Assembly (NCBI RefSeq): GCF_015708155.1
Contig: NZ_JADDYD010000001.1
Span: forward strand, 122,001 to 186,000
From: Mycoplasma sp. 'Moose RK'
Lineage (GTDB): Bacteria > Bacillota_I > Bacilli_A > Mycoplasmatales > Metamycoplasmataceae
Direction of reading: 5' to 3'
DNA length: 64,000 bases
Of the stretch, positions 23,649-32,187 are shown in pieces (the stretch's first letter is position 1; every line of letters starts with the position of its first letter). Below the pieces are notes generated by a model that ran no database searches, was not told the DNA's origin, and saw nothing but the letters and a program-made list of their open reading frames with translations. The translations under genes and the position numbers were made by a program.

Positions 23649-23959
23649 TAGCCAGTTGAACCACCGCTAGCTGCTGAACTAGCAACAGAAATTATTACTG
23701 TTGAAAGTCCAAGCGCAACTAAAATAATTACAAAGCCAATTGATGACCAAATAAGGGCTTTTTTTCATTTTTCACGTTTTTCAACATCATGAGTGATTGA
23801 TAGCATTGTTGCAAAAAAGACGACTGAAGCTACTAGAATTCCAGCGGCGATTGGCATCCCAATTTGTGTCAAATATTTAATTCATTTTTGTAAAGTGGTT
23901 GCAAGTGTTGAAATCTCTCCACCAACCTCAACTTCTGCAAATAAACTGATAAAATCCAT
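23648..23959 (-). CDS. Pilin-like (VirB2-type) small membrane protein
   Basis: 103 residues from ATG 23959 with a strong AGGAGG Shine-Dalgarno. Two membrane helices (about residues 33-53, IGMPIAAGILVASVVFFATM, and 73-93, FVIILVALGLSTVIISVA) are separated by a charged cytoplasmic loop (THDVEKREKWKK). The tail is Ala/Ser/Gly-rich. Size, topology and position directly before the polytopic and VirB4-like genes match VirB2/pilin-like proteins of mycoplasma ICEs. Stop and start overlap on both sides (TAATG twice). Too interrupted by TGA to be seen with the standard code. Confidence 0.75.
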
Positions 23960-24738
23960 TATTTTCCTCCTAAACTTGCTTCATAATAGATGTCTTTGAT
24001 TTCTGTGATTCAATTTGCGCCTTGATCAATTAGTTCGGAACACCCTTGATAATCAAGGAAATCATGATTGTTTTTGTCAAAAAAACAGTAAATTTCTTTG
24101 CCCAAATCAAGAAAAAAATTTACCAAACTTTGCGAACCGCCATAGCGTCGGATCGAATAAATTACAAGAAAATTAGCAAGAGCTGCAGCAATCCGGTTTC
24201 GCTCGATCAATCTTTTTTGATTGATCTCAACCCCATCGGGGTATTCAGAAATGAGTAAAATTTTTTCATAATTATTGTAATCACTAAACATTCAGGGTTT
24301 GCTAACTCCGTTAGCCGAAACGCCGATGATTGGCTTTTCGTTTAATCGATAATATTCCATTACTTTTTGTTCAACACCCTGATAACCGTTTGTAATTAGC
24401 GTGTGTCTTTTGATGATTTCATCAAGCGAGCGATTGAAAAATTCCTGAATTTTTGAGTTGTATTGTTCGCCAATTAGGGCGCTTTTTTGATTACTATTAT
24501 CCAAGAGTTCAATATTTCCGCGATAAAAAAGTACAAAAGGTGGTTTTTGCAAAATTTGTAGAGCCGTTGGGTAATTTTTGTCTAATATTGTGATTGCTTT
24601 GATTTTTCCAGTACTAACTTCTTCTTTAATTTTTTGCAGTTCCTGTTCATCAACATTTTCATTTTTTTGTATAGCTTTTTGAATTAAATTGAAATCACCT
24701 TGATACTTAATTGCAAGGTAAATTAGTGTGTTTTTCAT
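23959..24738 (-). CDS. dprA: DprA/Smf-like DNA-processing protein
   Basis: 259 residues from ATG 24738 (GAAAGGAAAAAAATG). The DprA Rossmann-like core is visible: PPFVLFYRGNIELL, SALIGEQ in place of the usual VGSR, a helix with ITNGYQGVEQ, PIIGVSANGVSKPW, ISEYPDG and the family hallmark ERNRIAAALANFLVIY, then GKEIYCFFDK. Compared with Bacillus DprA it lacks a long N-terminal SAM-like domain. DprA loads RecA on incoming single-stranded DNA in transformation. Here it is the first gene of an operon of conjugation-type proteins, with its stop overlapping the pilin-like start, so it probably handles DNA passing through that apparatus. TGA codons at 24292 and 24010 are Trp. Confidence 0.85.
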
Positions 24739-25050
24739 TTTTTTCCTTTCACAATCAATTAAAAAAATTTGGAAAAATTAGCAAAAAAAAGAACTTTTCT
24801 CACTAAAAATTTCATTTTTTTCTCTTTTTCAGAGGTAAAAATGAAATTTTTTTAATGTTTTTAAAAAACAAATATTTGCAACTCAAAAAATTGTCTAATT
24901 TTCTAAGGAAAATATTTAAAAAATAAAAGCATTAAAAATTATTGAAAATAAGATGTTTTTATGATTTTTATTTATTTAATAAATAAATAAAAAAAAAAAA
25001 AAAAAACTATGAAAAATCAGCTGATTTTTCATCTTATTAGTTTAAAAGAA
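24739..25050. other. A/T-rich spacer upstream of the dprA operon
   Basis: No ORF. It contains a long A tract (about 24980-25006) and marks the 5' side of the minus-strand dprA operon and the 3' side of rpmA. No convincing -35/-10 pair for dprA could be picked out of the A/T background. Confidence 0.5.
25009..25032 (-). terminator. 24-bp perfect palindrome with T tract (second rpmA terminator)
   Basis: ATGAAAAATCAG/CTGATTTTTCAT is a perfect palindrome. Read on the minus strand it is followed by about 20 T, giving an intrinsic terminator placed behind the first rpmA terminator and ahead of dprA. Confidence 0.65.
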
Positions 25051-25052
25051 AA

Positions 25053-25098
25053 AAATCCCCAAAATAAAAAGGATTTACACTCTTTATTTTGGGGATTT
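25053..25098 (-). terminator. Intrinsic terminator of rplU-rpmA
   Basis: AAATCCCCAAAATAAA / TTTATTTTGGGGATTT, 16-bp stem, followed on the minus strand by TTTTTCTTTT. Confidence 0.88.
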
Positions 25099-25120
25099 AT
25101 AAGAAAAAATTAAAAAATAA

Positions 25121-25372
25121 TTAAATAGATTCAACACTTACATATTTTCGGCGACGCACTTTTTGAAATTTAACAATTCCATTAACAAGTGCAAATAAAC
25201 TATCATCGCCTCCACGGCCAACATTTTTGCCAGGGTAAATTTTTGTTCCTCTTTGGCGAAAAATAATTGAACCTGTGTGAGCAAATTGTCCATCTGCAAT
25301 TTTTTGTCCAAGTCTACGGCCGCGGGAATCACGGCCATTCTTGGTCGAACCACCAGCCTTGGTCTTTGCCAT
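25121..25372 (-). CDS. rpmA: 50S ribosomal protein bL27
   Basis: 83 residues, [16 protein letters not shown] at the N-terminus and [15 protein letters not shown] in the body, both bL27 hallmarks; the flexible N-terminus reaches the peptidyl transferase centre. It lacks the cleavable N-terminal extension of most Firmicutes L27, and the Prp protease gene usually found between rplU and rpmA is absent. Only 6 bp separate it from rplU. Confidence 0.97.
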   Translation of the reverse strand: MAKTKAGGSTKNGRDSRGRRLGQKIADGQFAHTGSIIFRQRGTKIYPGKNVGRGGDDSLFALVNGIVKFQKVRRRKYVSVESI

Positions 25373-25378
25373 TTCGAT

Positions 25379-25678
25379 TTATCCTTTCAATTCAGTTATT
25401 TTAACGCGCGTAAAGGGTTGTCGGTGACCCAGTTTTCGTTTGTGAGTTGATTTTGGGTTGTGACGGTAAACAACAATTTTTTTTGCTCGTCCTTGCTTTT
25501 CAACAACTCCAGTAACAACTGCGTTTTTAACAAAAGGTGTTCCAACTTTACCATTAATAAATAAAACCTCAGTAAAAGATACACTTTCACCTTCATTTTT
25601 GTCAATTTTTTCAACAAAAATTGTTTGATTTTTTTCAACAATAATTTGTTTTCCACCAGTTTTAATAATTGCAAACAT
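25379..25678 (-). CDS. rplU: 50S ribosomal protein bL21
   Basis: 99 residues; MFAIIKTGGKQ at the start and the C-terminal STHKRKLGHRQPFTRVKI signature of bL21 are clear. First gene of the rplU-rpmA operon with a good AAGGAG upstream. It binds 23S rRNA domain V and is needed for large-subunit assembly. Confidence 0.97.
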   Translation of the reverse strand: MFAIIKTGGKQIIVEKNQTIFVEKIDKNEGESVSFTEVLFINGKVGTPFVKNAVVTGVVEKQGRAKKIVVYRHNPKSTHKRKLGHRQPFTRVKITELKG

Positions 25679-25790
25679 AAGTTTCTCCTTATGATAATCA
25701 TCCTCGAGGTACTAAATTATTAAAAAAATAAAATTAGTTTTGACCTTTTTGGAATGGTAGTTTGATGAAATAAACTTTTGGAATTATAAC
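25679..25790 (-). promoter_or_regulatory. rplU promoter and candidate L21 leader
   Basis: On the minus strand an extended -10 (TGTTATAAT) lies near 25784-25792, giving a leader of about 95 nt before rplU. The leader contains GTACCTCGAGGATGATTATC near the Shine-Dalgarno. Firmicutes carry an autoregulatory L21 leader here; homology to it was not tested. Confidence 0.4.
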
Positions 25791-25833
25791 ATATTTTTGT
25801 AAATTTTTTATAAAAAATTGATTATTTTTTGGT

Positions 25834-25839
25834 TATAAT
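25834..25839 (+). promoter_or_regulatory. -10 box of ung, apparently leaderless
   Basis: TATAAT ends only 7 bp before ATG 25847, so transcription would begin at or next to the start codon, and no Shine-Dalgarno lies between. Confidence 0.5.
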
Positions 25840-25846
25840 TTTGTTC

Positions 25847-26491
25847 ATGAAAATTGACTTTAAATATTTCATGGAAAAAGAGATAAAAAAACCATATTTT
25901 CAATTACTAAAACAAAAATTGGAACAAGAATATAAAAATTTTCAAGTTTTTCCAGAGAAAAAAGATCTTTTTCGTGCAATTAAATTAACTAAATTTGAAG
26001 ATTTAAAACTTGTCATTTTAGGTCAGGATCCATATCATCAAGATGGTCAAGCAGATGGATTGGCTTTTTCAACAAGATCAAAAAAATTACCTCCGTCACT
26101 TTTAAATTTATTTTCAGAAATCAAAAATTCCTATCCCAATTTTACAAAAACTGATGGTGACTTGCAAAATTGGGCAAAACAAGGAGTTTTGTTGCTAAAT
26201 ACAGTACTTTCTGTGCGAAAATCACAGCCAAATTCTCATGAAAACATTGGTTGGAAAATTTTTAGCAACAATTTAATCAATTTTATTGTTGAAAATAAAA
26301 CTGATGTTGTTTTTCTTCTTCTTGGCCAAAAAGCAAAATCAACAGTTGAAAATATTAACCTTGAAAACCAAAAAGTTTTTATTTACTCACACCCTTCGCC
26401 ATTTAGTTTTGCAAATTCTTTAAAAAATTCTGGAGTTTTTCGTAAGATAAATGAATTCTTGCGCTCTAAATCACAGACAGAAATTAATTGA
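25847..26491 (+). CDS. ung: Uracil-DNA glycosylase, family 1
   Basis: 214 residues from ATG 25847. The upstream in-frame TTG (25829) lies on the promoter, so ATG is preferred. Motif A GQDPYHQDGQADGLAF carries the catalytic Asp and the uracil-pocket Tyr; the C-terminal HPSPFSFANS is the minor-groove Leu/His loop equivalent. It excises uracil arising from cytosine deamination or dUTP incorporation, starting base-excision repair. Length is normal for the family (about 220). The stop (TGA or, if read through, a few residues later TAG at 26498) needs care: after EIN the frame reads TGA, AAT, TTT, TAG, so the protein probably ends three residues later, at 26500. Confidence 0.95.
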   Translation: MKIDFKYFMEKEIKKPYFQLLKQKLEQEYKNFQVFPEKKDLFRAIKLTKFEDLKLVILGQDPYHQDGQADGLAFSTRSKKLPPSLLNLFSEIKNSYPNFTKTDGDLQNWAKQGVLLLNTVLSVRKSQPNSHENIGWKIFSNNLINFIVENKTDVVFLLLGQKAKSTVENINLENQKVFIYSHPSPFSFANSLKNSGVFRKINEFLRSKSQTEIN

Positions 26492-26508
26492 AATTTTTAG
26501 AAAAAATG

Positions 26509-26514
26509 TATAAT
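26509..26514 (+). promoter_or_regulatory. -10 box of the M42 peptidase gene
   Basis: TATAAT within TGTATAATG, 31 bp upstream of ATG 26545, and just past the ung stop; it separates the two genes transcriptionally. Confidence 0.5.
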
Positions 26515-26544
26515 GTTTTAATTAAATTAAAGAGGAGAAAGATT

Positions 26545-27615
26545 ATGCCAATATTGAAAAAATTAAAAAGTTACTGCGACATTGACGGAATGTCCCGTTA
26601 TGAAGAAGAAGTTGTTGACCAATTAAAAAAATCTACAAAAAATCTTGATCTTGTCTACAGACGTGATGGTTTTGGTTCGTTAATTATGGAGAAAAAACAT
26701 CAAAATCCAGGACCTAAAATTGTGGTTGCAGCACATATGGATGAAGTTGGTTTTATTGTTCTTGACATCACAGAAAAAGGTTTTATCAAGGTAAAATCGA
26801 TTGGTGGAATTTGGGGAAATATTGCAATTGGTGCAAAATTTAAATTAATTAGTTCCACCGGTAAAGAATTTTTTGGAATTGCTGGCCATACATCAATTCA
26901 CATTATGGAACGCCAACAAATCGAAAAAGCACTACTAGTAAAAGATCTTTTCTTCGATTTTGGCTTTAGGTCGAAAAAAGAAGCAGAAGATTTAGGTGTC
27001 GAAATCGGAAATCGAATTTATTTCAATAATTCTAATTTTTTGATGCAAAATAATGATTATTTTGCATCAAAAGCAATTGACAACCGCGCTGGCGTGGTTG
27101 TCATTGATGAATTAGCCCACCGACTTGCCAATAAAAATCTAAAATCCAATCCAATTTTAATTGGTACTGTTCAAGAAGAAGTTGGTCTTCGTGGTGCGCG
27201 TGCAGTTTCAAAAATGATCGATGCTGATGTTGCTTTCGCAATTGATACTGGCGCCGCACATGATACCGAGGGTGCAATCCCAGGAGTTCAAAAATTGGGA
27301 GCTGGGGTTGCAATTGATATTGCTGATGGCGGCGCGCTGATGGACCCAAGATTAGTTGAAATTCTTTTTAGCGTTGCAAAAGAAAAAAACATTCCAATTT
27401 ATCGCTATGTTTCACAAGGCGGTGGAACTGATGCTGAAGAATTGCAGTATTCAGGATTTGGAACACCAACTGTAAGTATTTCAATCCCTCAACGCTATTT
27501 GCATTCAACTTATGGATTAATTAGCATTTCAGATATCAAGGCTGCAATCGATCTCATCGAGGCTTTCATTTTGGCCTTCGATTCAGAAAAATTAGAAGAA
27601 CTAAAATATAAATAA
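26545..27615 (+). CDS. M42 family aminopeptidase (glutamyl aminopeptidase/PepA-like)
   Basis: 356 residues from ATG 26545, chosen because AGAGGAGAAAGATT gives a good Shine-Dalgarno and the protein then starts in register with the family (MPILKKLKSYCDIDG). Metal and catalytic motifs: AHMDEVGF, KAIDNRAG, VQEEVGLRGA (catalytic Glu pair), AIDTGAAHDT and SQGGGTDAEE, then QRYLHS. These are the two-metal site of the tetrahedral M42 peptidases, which trim N-terminal residues from peptides in the cytoplasm. It would act on peptides delivered by Opp. It is convergent with, and 18 bp from, the small gene at 27634. Confidence 0.93.
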   Translation: MPILKKLKSYCDIDGMSRYEEEVVDQLKKSTKNLDLVYRRDGFGSLIMEKKHQNPGPKIVVAAHMDEVGFIVLDITEKGFIKVKSIGGIWGNIAIGAKFKLISSTGKEFFGIAGHTSIHIMERQQIEKALLVKDLFFDFGFRSKKEAEDLGVEIGNRIYFNNSNFLMQNNDYFASKAIDNRAGVVVIDELAHRLANKNLKSNPILIGTVQEEVGLRGARAVSKMIDADVAFAIDTGAAHDTEGAIPGVQKLGAGVAIDIADGGALMDPRLVEILFSVAKEKNIPIYRYVSQGGGTDAEELQYSGFGTPTVSISIPQRYLHSTYGLISISDIKAAIDLIEAFILAFDSEKLEELKYK

Positions 27616-27633
27616 GTAATTCTCGAAAATAAT

Positions 27634-27918
27634 CTAATAAATAAAGTAAATTGGTTGGGTGGCATCAGCTTTTTCGCTTGCAGCTTTTGCAGCTTTTGTT
27701 GAGTCTCATTTTACACTTTGGCTAGTTCCGGTTTTGATTTCACCGGAACTAGATTTGAAAACTTGATAAATTGCTGCAATTCCCATTACTGCTGGCGTTA
27801 ATCTTGCAATTACACCTGCAACACTGGCAATTCCGGCTATCAGCCCTGCCCCGCCAATCTCATTTTTGTCTTTTTGACTAAGTTTAACAAGAGATTGGTT
27901 TGTTTGATTAGTTTTCAT
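27634..27918 (-). CDS. Small peptide with double-glycine-type leader (bacteriocin-like precursor?)
   Basis: 94 residues from ATG 27918, with a near-perfect AAAGGAGGTC Shine-Dalgarno, and one TGA Trp at 27706. Residues 1-23 resemble a Gly-Gly leader: polar, charged, LSQKDKNEIGG, cleavage expected after Gly23. The next 30 residues are Gly/Ala/Ile-rich and hydrophobic with spaced glycines (AGLIAGIASVAGVIARL), like class II bacteriocins or microcins. The tail is polar and Ala/Lys-rich, ending in an aromatic PIYFIY. The leader is one residue off the strict LSxxELxxIxGG spacing. No transporter is adjacent; a C39-like peptidase and an ABC permease lie at 54.5-57.5 kb. It could also simply be a small membrane protein. 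Confidence 0.55.
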
Positions 27919-27991
27919 TTTTGACCTCCTTTCATATTAATTTAATAAAAAATTTAAAAAATCGCAAAAAATAGAAAAATTTAGGAAAAAA

Positions 27992-28783
27992 GTGCAAATT
28001 TTACTACTTTCAAGATCAGAAGCGATCAAAATCATTAAAAATTCAGAATTTTTTTCGAATAAAATTCTTGATCTTAGCAGTTTTAATTTTCATGAAATTG
28101 ATAATTTTGCCTTTTCGGGACTCAATTTGGAAATTGAAAAATTAATTTTACCTGCTTCGTTGCTAAAAATCGGTGAGTCGGCTTTCATGCTAAACCGCGT
28201 AAAAAAAGTGATTTTTGGGGAAAATTTGGTAAGCATTGCAAATTCAGCCTTCGAATCGAATCTGATTGAAGAGTTGGTTTTTCCAAAAAAATTAACTCAC
28301 TTAAGTCAATCTGTTTTTGCAAACAATAACTTAAAAAGGATCGTAATTCCGGACTGAATTGATGAAATTGAAGATGATTGCTTTGCTGATAACAAACTAG
28401 AAAATATTCAATTTTCTAGTTTGAAAACAAGCGTAAAAACTTATGCTTTTGTGGGTAATTCGCCTAAAAAAGTTGAAATTTTAGGCGAATTTATACTAGA
28501 AAATGGGTCTGAAAGCCTAAATTTCTGTAAATTAACCCTTGATTTTTTAAATAATTTTGACGCTTTTGAAAACAAATTTGTCATTGAATTTACAAGATCG
28601 AATTTGAAAGCAAACCTGCTTTCATTCAATTGGGAAAATTTGCAAACAATCGAACTTATTTCCTTACCTTGTTCAGGACAAAGAAATTTGGAAATTTTTG
28701 TTCAGAAACCAAAAATTGGTAAAAATCTTGAATTAGAGGGTTTTGGCCCACACTTTTTCAAAAAAACCTTAAAAATTTCCTAA
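27992..28783 (+). CDS. BspA-type leucine-rich repeat (LRR_5) protein
   Basis: 263 residues from GTG 27992 (TTAGGAAAAAA upstream), open across TGA at 28355. Residues 40-150 contain about five 23-residue LRR_5 units of the type 'L.KIGESAF..N.VKKVIFGENLVSIANSAF' with the recurring A/SF and N..L positions. The C-terminal third is not repetitive. There is no signal peptide, so it is either cytoplasmic or secreted in a non-standard way. BspA-like LRRs mediate protein binding. It is divergent from the Gly-Gly peptide gene, 73 bp away, and precedes pyk. Confidence 0.75.
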
Positions 28784-28802
28784 TAAATTCTCTAATTAAG
28801 TT

Positions 28803-28808
28803 TATAAT
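28803..28808 (+). promoter_or_regulatory. -10 box of pyk
   Basis: TATAAT 38 bp upstream of the pyk ATG. Confidence 0.5.
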
Positions 28809-28845
28809 TTAAGATAATATTGGCAAATAGGATTTAGATTCAAAA

Positions 28846-30282
28846 ATGAATGACATGAAAAATTATATTTCAAAAAGAACAAAAATTATCGCGACAATCG
28901 GGCCAGCAACACAAGATTATCAGGTTTTGAAAAATCTGGTTTTAGCTGGCGTGAGTGTAATTCGTGCAAATTTTTCGCACGGAACTCATGATGAACAAAG
29001 GGAAAAATTCGCAAGCGCAAGGCGCCTTTCTTCTGAATTGCAAATTCCGATTTCAGTGATGCTTGACACAAAAGGTCCAGAAATCCGTGTTGGTAAAATC
29101 AAAGATTCCATGCAAAAAATTCTTGCAAATCAGGAACTAACTGTGCTTACTGACACTTTTTCTTACAAAAATTTTGAGGGAACCTCAGAAACTATCACAG
29201 TTTCACACCAAATTGACAAGGATTTAAAAATTGGTGATCGTGTCCTTTTTGATGATGGAAAATTGCAATCTATTGTCATTAAAATCGAGGACAAAAAAGT
29301 CATTGTTAGAACAAAAAACTCCCATATTTTAAGGTCAAATAAGCGACTTAATATGCCAGGAGTCGCTTTTTCTCTCCCATTTTTGTCCCAAAAAGACATT
29401 GATGATGTTCTTTTTGGGATCTCCGAAAATATTGATTATGTTGCTGCATCGTTTGTAAATTCAGCTGTTGATGTTCAACAATTAAGAGATCTTTTGGACA
29501 AAAATGGAGGCTCTCATATTCAAATTATTTCCAAAATTGAATCAAAATTAGGACTTGAAAACATTGATGAAATCATTGAATTTTCTGATGGAATCATGGT
29601 CGCCCGTGGTGATTTAGGGCTTGAGGTTCCTTATGAAGAAGTCCCTTTTCAGCAAAAAAGGATAATTCGTAAGTGCCGTTTTGCTGGAAAAACTGTTGTT
29701 GTTGCAACGCAAATGCTTGATTCAATGGAAAAATCCTCACAACCGACTCGTGCTGAAGTTTCTGATGTTTATTGAGCGACCGAATTGGGCGCAGACGCCA
29801 CAATGTTATCGGGTGAATCAGCACAAGGGCAATTTCCGGTAGAGTCAGTTCAGGTGATGTCTGTAATTAATAAAAGAGCAGAAAAAGAGTTCTATAACAA
29901 ATTGTTTTATACAAAACAACTGGCATTTATAACGCAAAATTCTCGTGGTCAGCGGGCAAAAATTGCTCACAAATTAGCACATTTAGCTTATGAAAAAAAA
30001 ATAAAATACACAATTGTTTTATCAAGAACAGGTCAATTATTGAAAACAATTGCTAAGTTTCGCCCAAACACAGCTGTTATTGGTGTTTTGAACAACGAAA
30101 AATTGATTAACGGTTTTGGAATCACCTCTTCGGTCTTCGTTTCAATTAATTCAATAAATGAATTCGAGGCGATCAAAAAGGATTACAATCACGCGCGAAA
30201 TGTTTTGAAACCATTTGGAGTTGAAAAGGGTGACACTTTCTTGGTTGTTGAAAATGAAAAAATGACCCAATTCATTTATTAA
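28846..30282 (+). CDS. pyk: Pyruvate kinase
   Basis: 478 residues from ATG 28846; ATG 28855 is an alternative. The TGA at 29773 (DVYWATELGAD) splits the apparent ORF. Motifs: [45 protein letters not shown] (catalytic Lys and metal-binding Glu), [23 protein letters not shown] and [16 protein letters not shown]. The C-terminal alpha/beta domain is complete. Catalyses phosphoenolpyruvate plus ADP to pyruvate plus ATP, the main substrate-level phosphorylation step in a glycolytic mycoplasma. Confidence 0.97.
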
Positions 30283-30638
30283 TTTTTTTAAGTTATATAG
30301 TTTCTAAATTTTTTTGATTTAAAAAGTGGAAAAATTTAGAAAAAAGAGCCAATTTTCTACTTGTAAGATAACTTTTTAACGTGCAATTAGCCAAAAATGA
30401 AAATTTATTTTGTTTTTTATATTTTTTTAGTATAATTTATTATGCAAATTTTTATTTGCAGAAAGTAGATTTGCTCTCACCTGATGATTTTTGATCTTGG
30501 GTTTACCTGACAAACAAAAATTATTTTTTGTCTAAAATGACGATTTATTTCATTTTTTAATTTTGAATGTCCTGATCAAAAAATATTTTTATGTAATTAG
30601 TTTTTGAGCAACCTTTGTAAGGAGAAAAAACTTAAATT
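30283..30638. other. Intergenic region pyk-infC: repeat C and infC leader
   Basis: No ORF. The left half is an inverted copy of the dispersed repeat. The right half starts with a -10 box (TATAAT, near 30431) and a leader of roughly 200 nt before infC. That leader contains several T-rich stem candidates and AAGGAGA just before the start. In Bacillus an L20-binding leader regulates infC-rpmI-rplT; this one could do the same but I could not confirm the L20 pseudoknot. Confidence 0.5.
30319..30410 (-). repeat. Dispersed intergenic hairpin repeat, copy C (inverted)
   Basis: AAAAAGTGGAAAAATTTAGA, then AATTTTCTACTTG and finally GTGCAATTAGCCAAAAATGA: the reverse complement of the A/B block order. 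Confidence 0.75.
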
Positions 30639-31295
30639 TTGAATCCAAGAAATTTTTTTCAAAAAAAACCTGTGCAGGAACACCAAATTAATGAAAATAT
30701 CATATTTTCTAGCGTTTTTTTGCTTGGTGACAACAATGAAAAAATTGGTAAAGTTGCCACAAAAGAAGCTTTGCAATTGGCAAAATCCAAAGGCCTTGAT
30801 CTAGTTTTAATTTCAATTAAAGAAGTAAAAACTAATGATGGTAAAATTCAGAAAATACCTATTGCAAAAGTTCTTGATTATGGAAAATTTCGATATGACA
30901 ATAAAAAACGAAAAAAACAGGAAAAAGAGAAACAAACTTTTACTAATAATCGTGAAATCCGCCTCAGTTTTAACATTAGTATCCAAGATATTTTAGTTAA
31001 AGCAAAAAAAGCAAAAGAATTTATTCTTGATGGTGATCGAGTTAAAATTGCCCTCCGCTTTCGTGGTCGCGAAATTACACGAATTGAAAGAGGACAACAA
31101 ACACTTGATTTATTTTTTGATGAATTAAAATATATTGCTAAAAAAAGCAAGGAAGTATCGCAAAACGGTAATTTCTTGGTGATGAATCTTGAGCGAGATA
31201 GAAAAAAATTACCAAAATTTACTTCATCCAAGCAAATAAAAGAGTTACTTGTTTTTGAAGAAAAAATAAAGCAGGAAGAAAATGCCAAAAATTAA
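30639..31295 (+). CDS. infC: Translation initiation factor IF-3
   Basis: 218 residues from TTG 30639, although ATT 30636 directly before it is the start codon type many infC genes use and is nearer to the AAGGAG at 30619-30624. N-domain: [20 protein letters not shown] and [16 protein letters not shown]; linker rich in Lys; C-domain: [20 protein letters not shown]-3 binds 30S subunits and rejects wrong starts; non-AUG starts on infC give autoregulation. It overlaps rpmI by 14 bp. The C-terminal [12 protein letters not shown] is a short acidic extension. Confidence 0.95.
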   Translation: MNPRNFFQKKPVQEHQINENIIFSSVFLLGDNNEKIGKVATKEALQLAKSKGLDLVLISIKEVKTNDGKIQKIPIAKVLDYGKFRYDNKKRKKQEKEKQTFTNNREIRLSFNISIQDILVKAKKAKEFILDGDRVKIALRFRGREITRIERGQQTLDLFFDELKYIAKKSKEVSQNGNFLVMNLERDRKKLPKFTSSKQIKELLVFEEKIKQEENAKN

Positions 31296-31476
31296 GTTAA
31301 AAACAAAATCTGCCCTAAAAAAAAGAATAAAAGTTACTGCTAGTGGCAAAATTAAGCACTCTCATGCTTACCGTTCACATCTTGCTCAGAACAAAACAAC
31401 AAAGCAAAAAAGACAGTCACGCAAGTCTGATTTGATGCAAAGTTCTGATTTCAAGAGATTAAAAAAATTGATTTAA
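31282..31476 (+). CDS. rpmI: 50S ribosomal protein bL35
   Basis: 64 residues; [33 protein letters not shown] is the bL35 pattern, highly basic. Normal length. The start lies inside the end of infC (14-bp overlap), so translation is probably coupled. Confidence 0.96.
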   Translation: MPKIKLKTKSALKKRIKVTASGKIKHSHAYRSHLAQNKTTKQKRQSRKSDLMQSSDFKRLKKLI

Positions 31477-31519
31477 CTTTTTAAAGAATAAGATATTAAA
31501 TTTTGCAAGGAGCATTATT

Positions 31520-31873
31520 ATGCGAGTTAAAGGTGGAAATGTTACCCGTCAACGTCGCCGACGTTGGTTAAAATTAGCTAAAGGTTATTGAGGTCACAAG
31601 TCAATTGGGTTCAAAGTTGCAAAGCAAGCCGTTATAAAATCTTGAACTTATGCATTTCGAGATCGAAAACAACGAAAACGTGATTTTCGTAAATTATGAA
31701 TTAGCAGAATTAACGCTGCTGCACGCCAACAAGGAATTTCATATTCACAATTAATGTACGGAATTAAGGCAGCGCAAATTGAAATTAATCGTAAAATGCT
31801 TGCTGAAATGGCGATTCATCATAGTGCTGAATTTGAAAATATTGTAAAATTAGCATTAAGTGCAAAAAAATAG
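31520..31873 (+). CDS. rplT: 50S ribosomal protein bL20
   Basis: 117 residues from ATG 31520 with GCAAGGAGC upstream. Four TGA codons are Trp (GYWGHKS, KSWTYAF, KLWISRI among them), so it is invisible under the standard code. [34 protein letters not shown] and [10 protein letters not shown] are bL20 hallmarks. It is needed early in 50S assembly and, in Bacillus, represses its own operon by binding the infC leader. Confidence 0.96.
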
Positions 31874-31905
31874 GTTAATTACAAAATTTTATTTTAAGGA
31901 AAGAA

Positions 31906-32100
31906 ATGGCTCGAAAAGATCTAATTGCTCAACGCGGTCCGCAAAGTGGAAATAATCGTTCTCACGCACTTAATGCAACAAAAAGAAAATTTAATCTTAA
32001 TTTGCAACAGGTTGTTCTTAAAACTGCAAATGGACAGAAAATTCGGATTAAAGTTTCTGCAAAAACAAAAAAAACACTTCGTAAATGAGGCGAAATTTAG
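31906..32100 (+). CDS. rpmB: 50S ribosomal protein bL28
   Basis: 64 residues from ATG 31906 (AAGGAAAGAA upstream). A TGA Trp near the end extends it to TAG 32098. [31 protein letters not shown] and [11 protein letters not shown] fit bL28 (GKGPMTGNNVSHA..KTKRRWLPNL in others). It lies 32 bp after rplT and before a strong terminator, so it is the last gene of the infC operon. Confidence 0.93.
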
Positions 32101-32154
32101 CGTACAAACTTTATTAATTTTTAATATTTTTGGAAAATATTAATTGTGTAAAAC

Positions 32155-32187
32155 AAAAAGGACCCAACAAAAATGTTGGGTCCTTTT
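32155..32187 (+). terminator. Intrinsic terminator of the infC operon
   Basis: AAAAAGGACCCAACA / TGTTGGGTCCTTTTT, 15-bp stem with AAAA loop, followed by GTTTTC. It is nearly symmetrical, so it may also stop minus-strand transcription from tilS. Confidence 0.92.
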
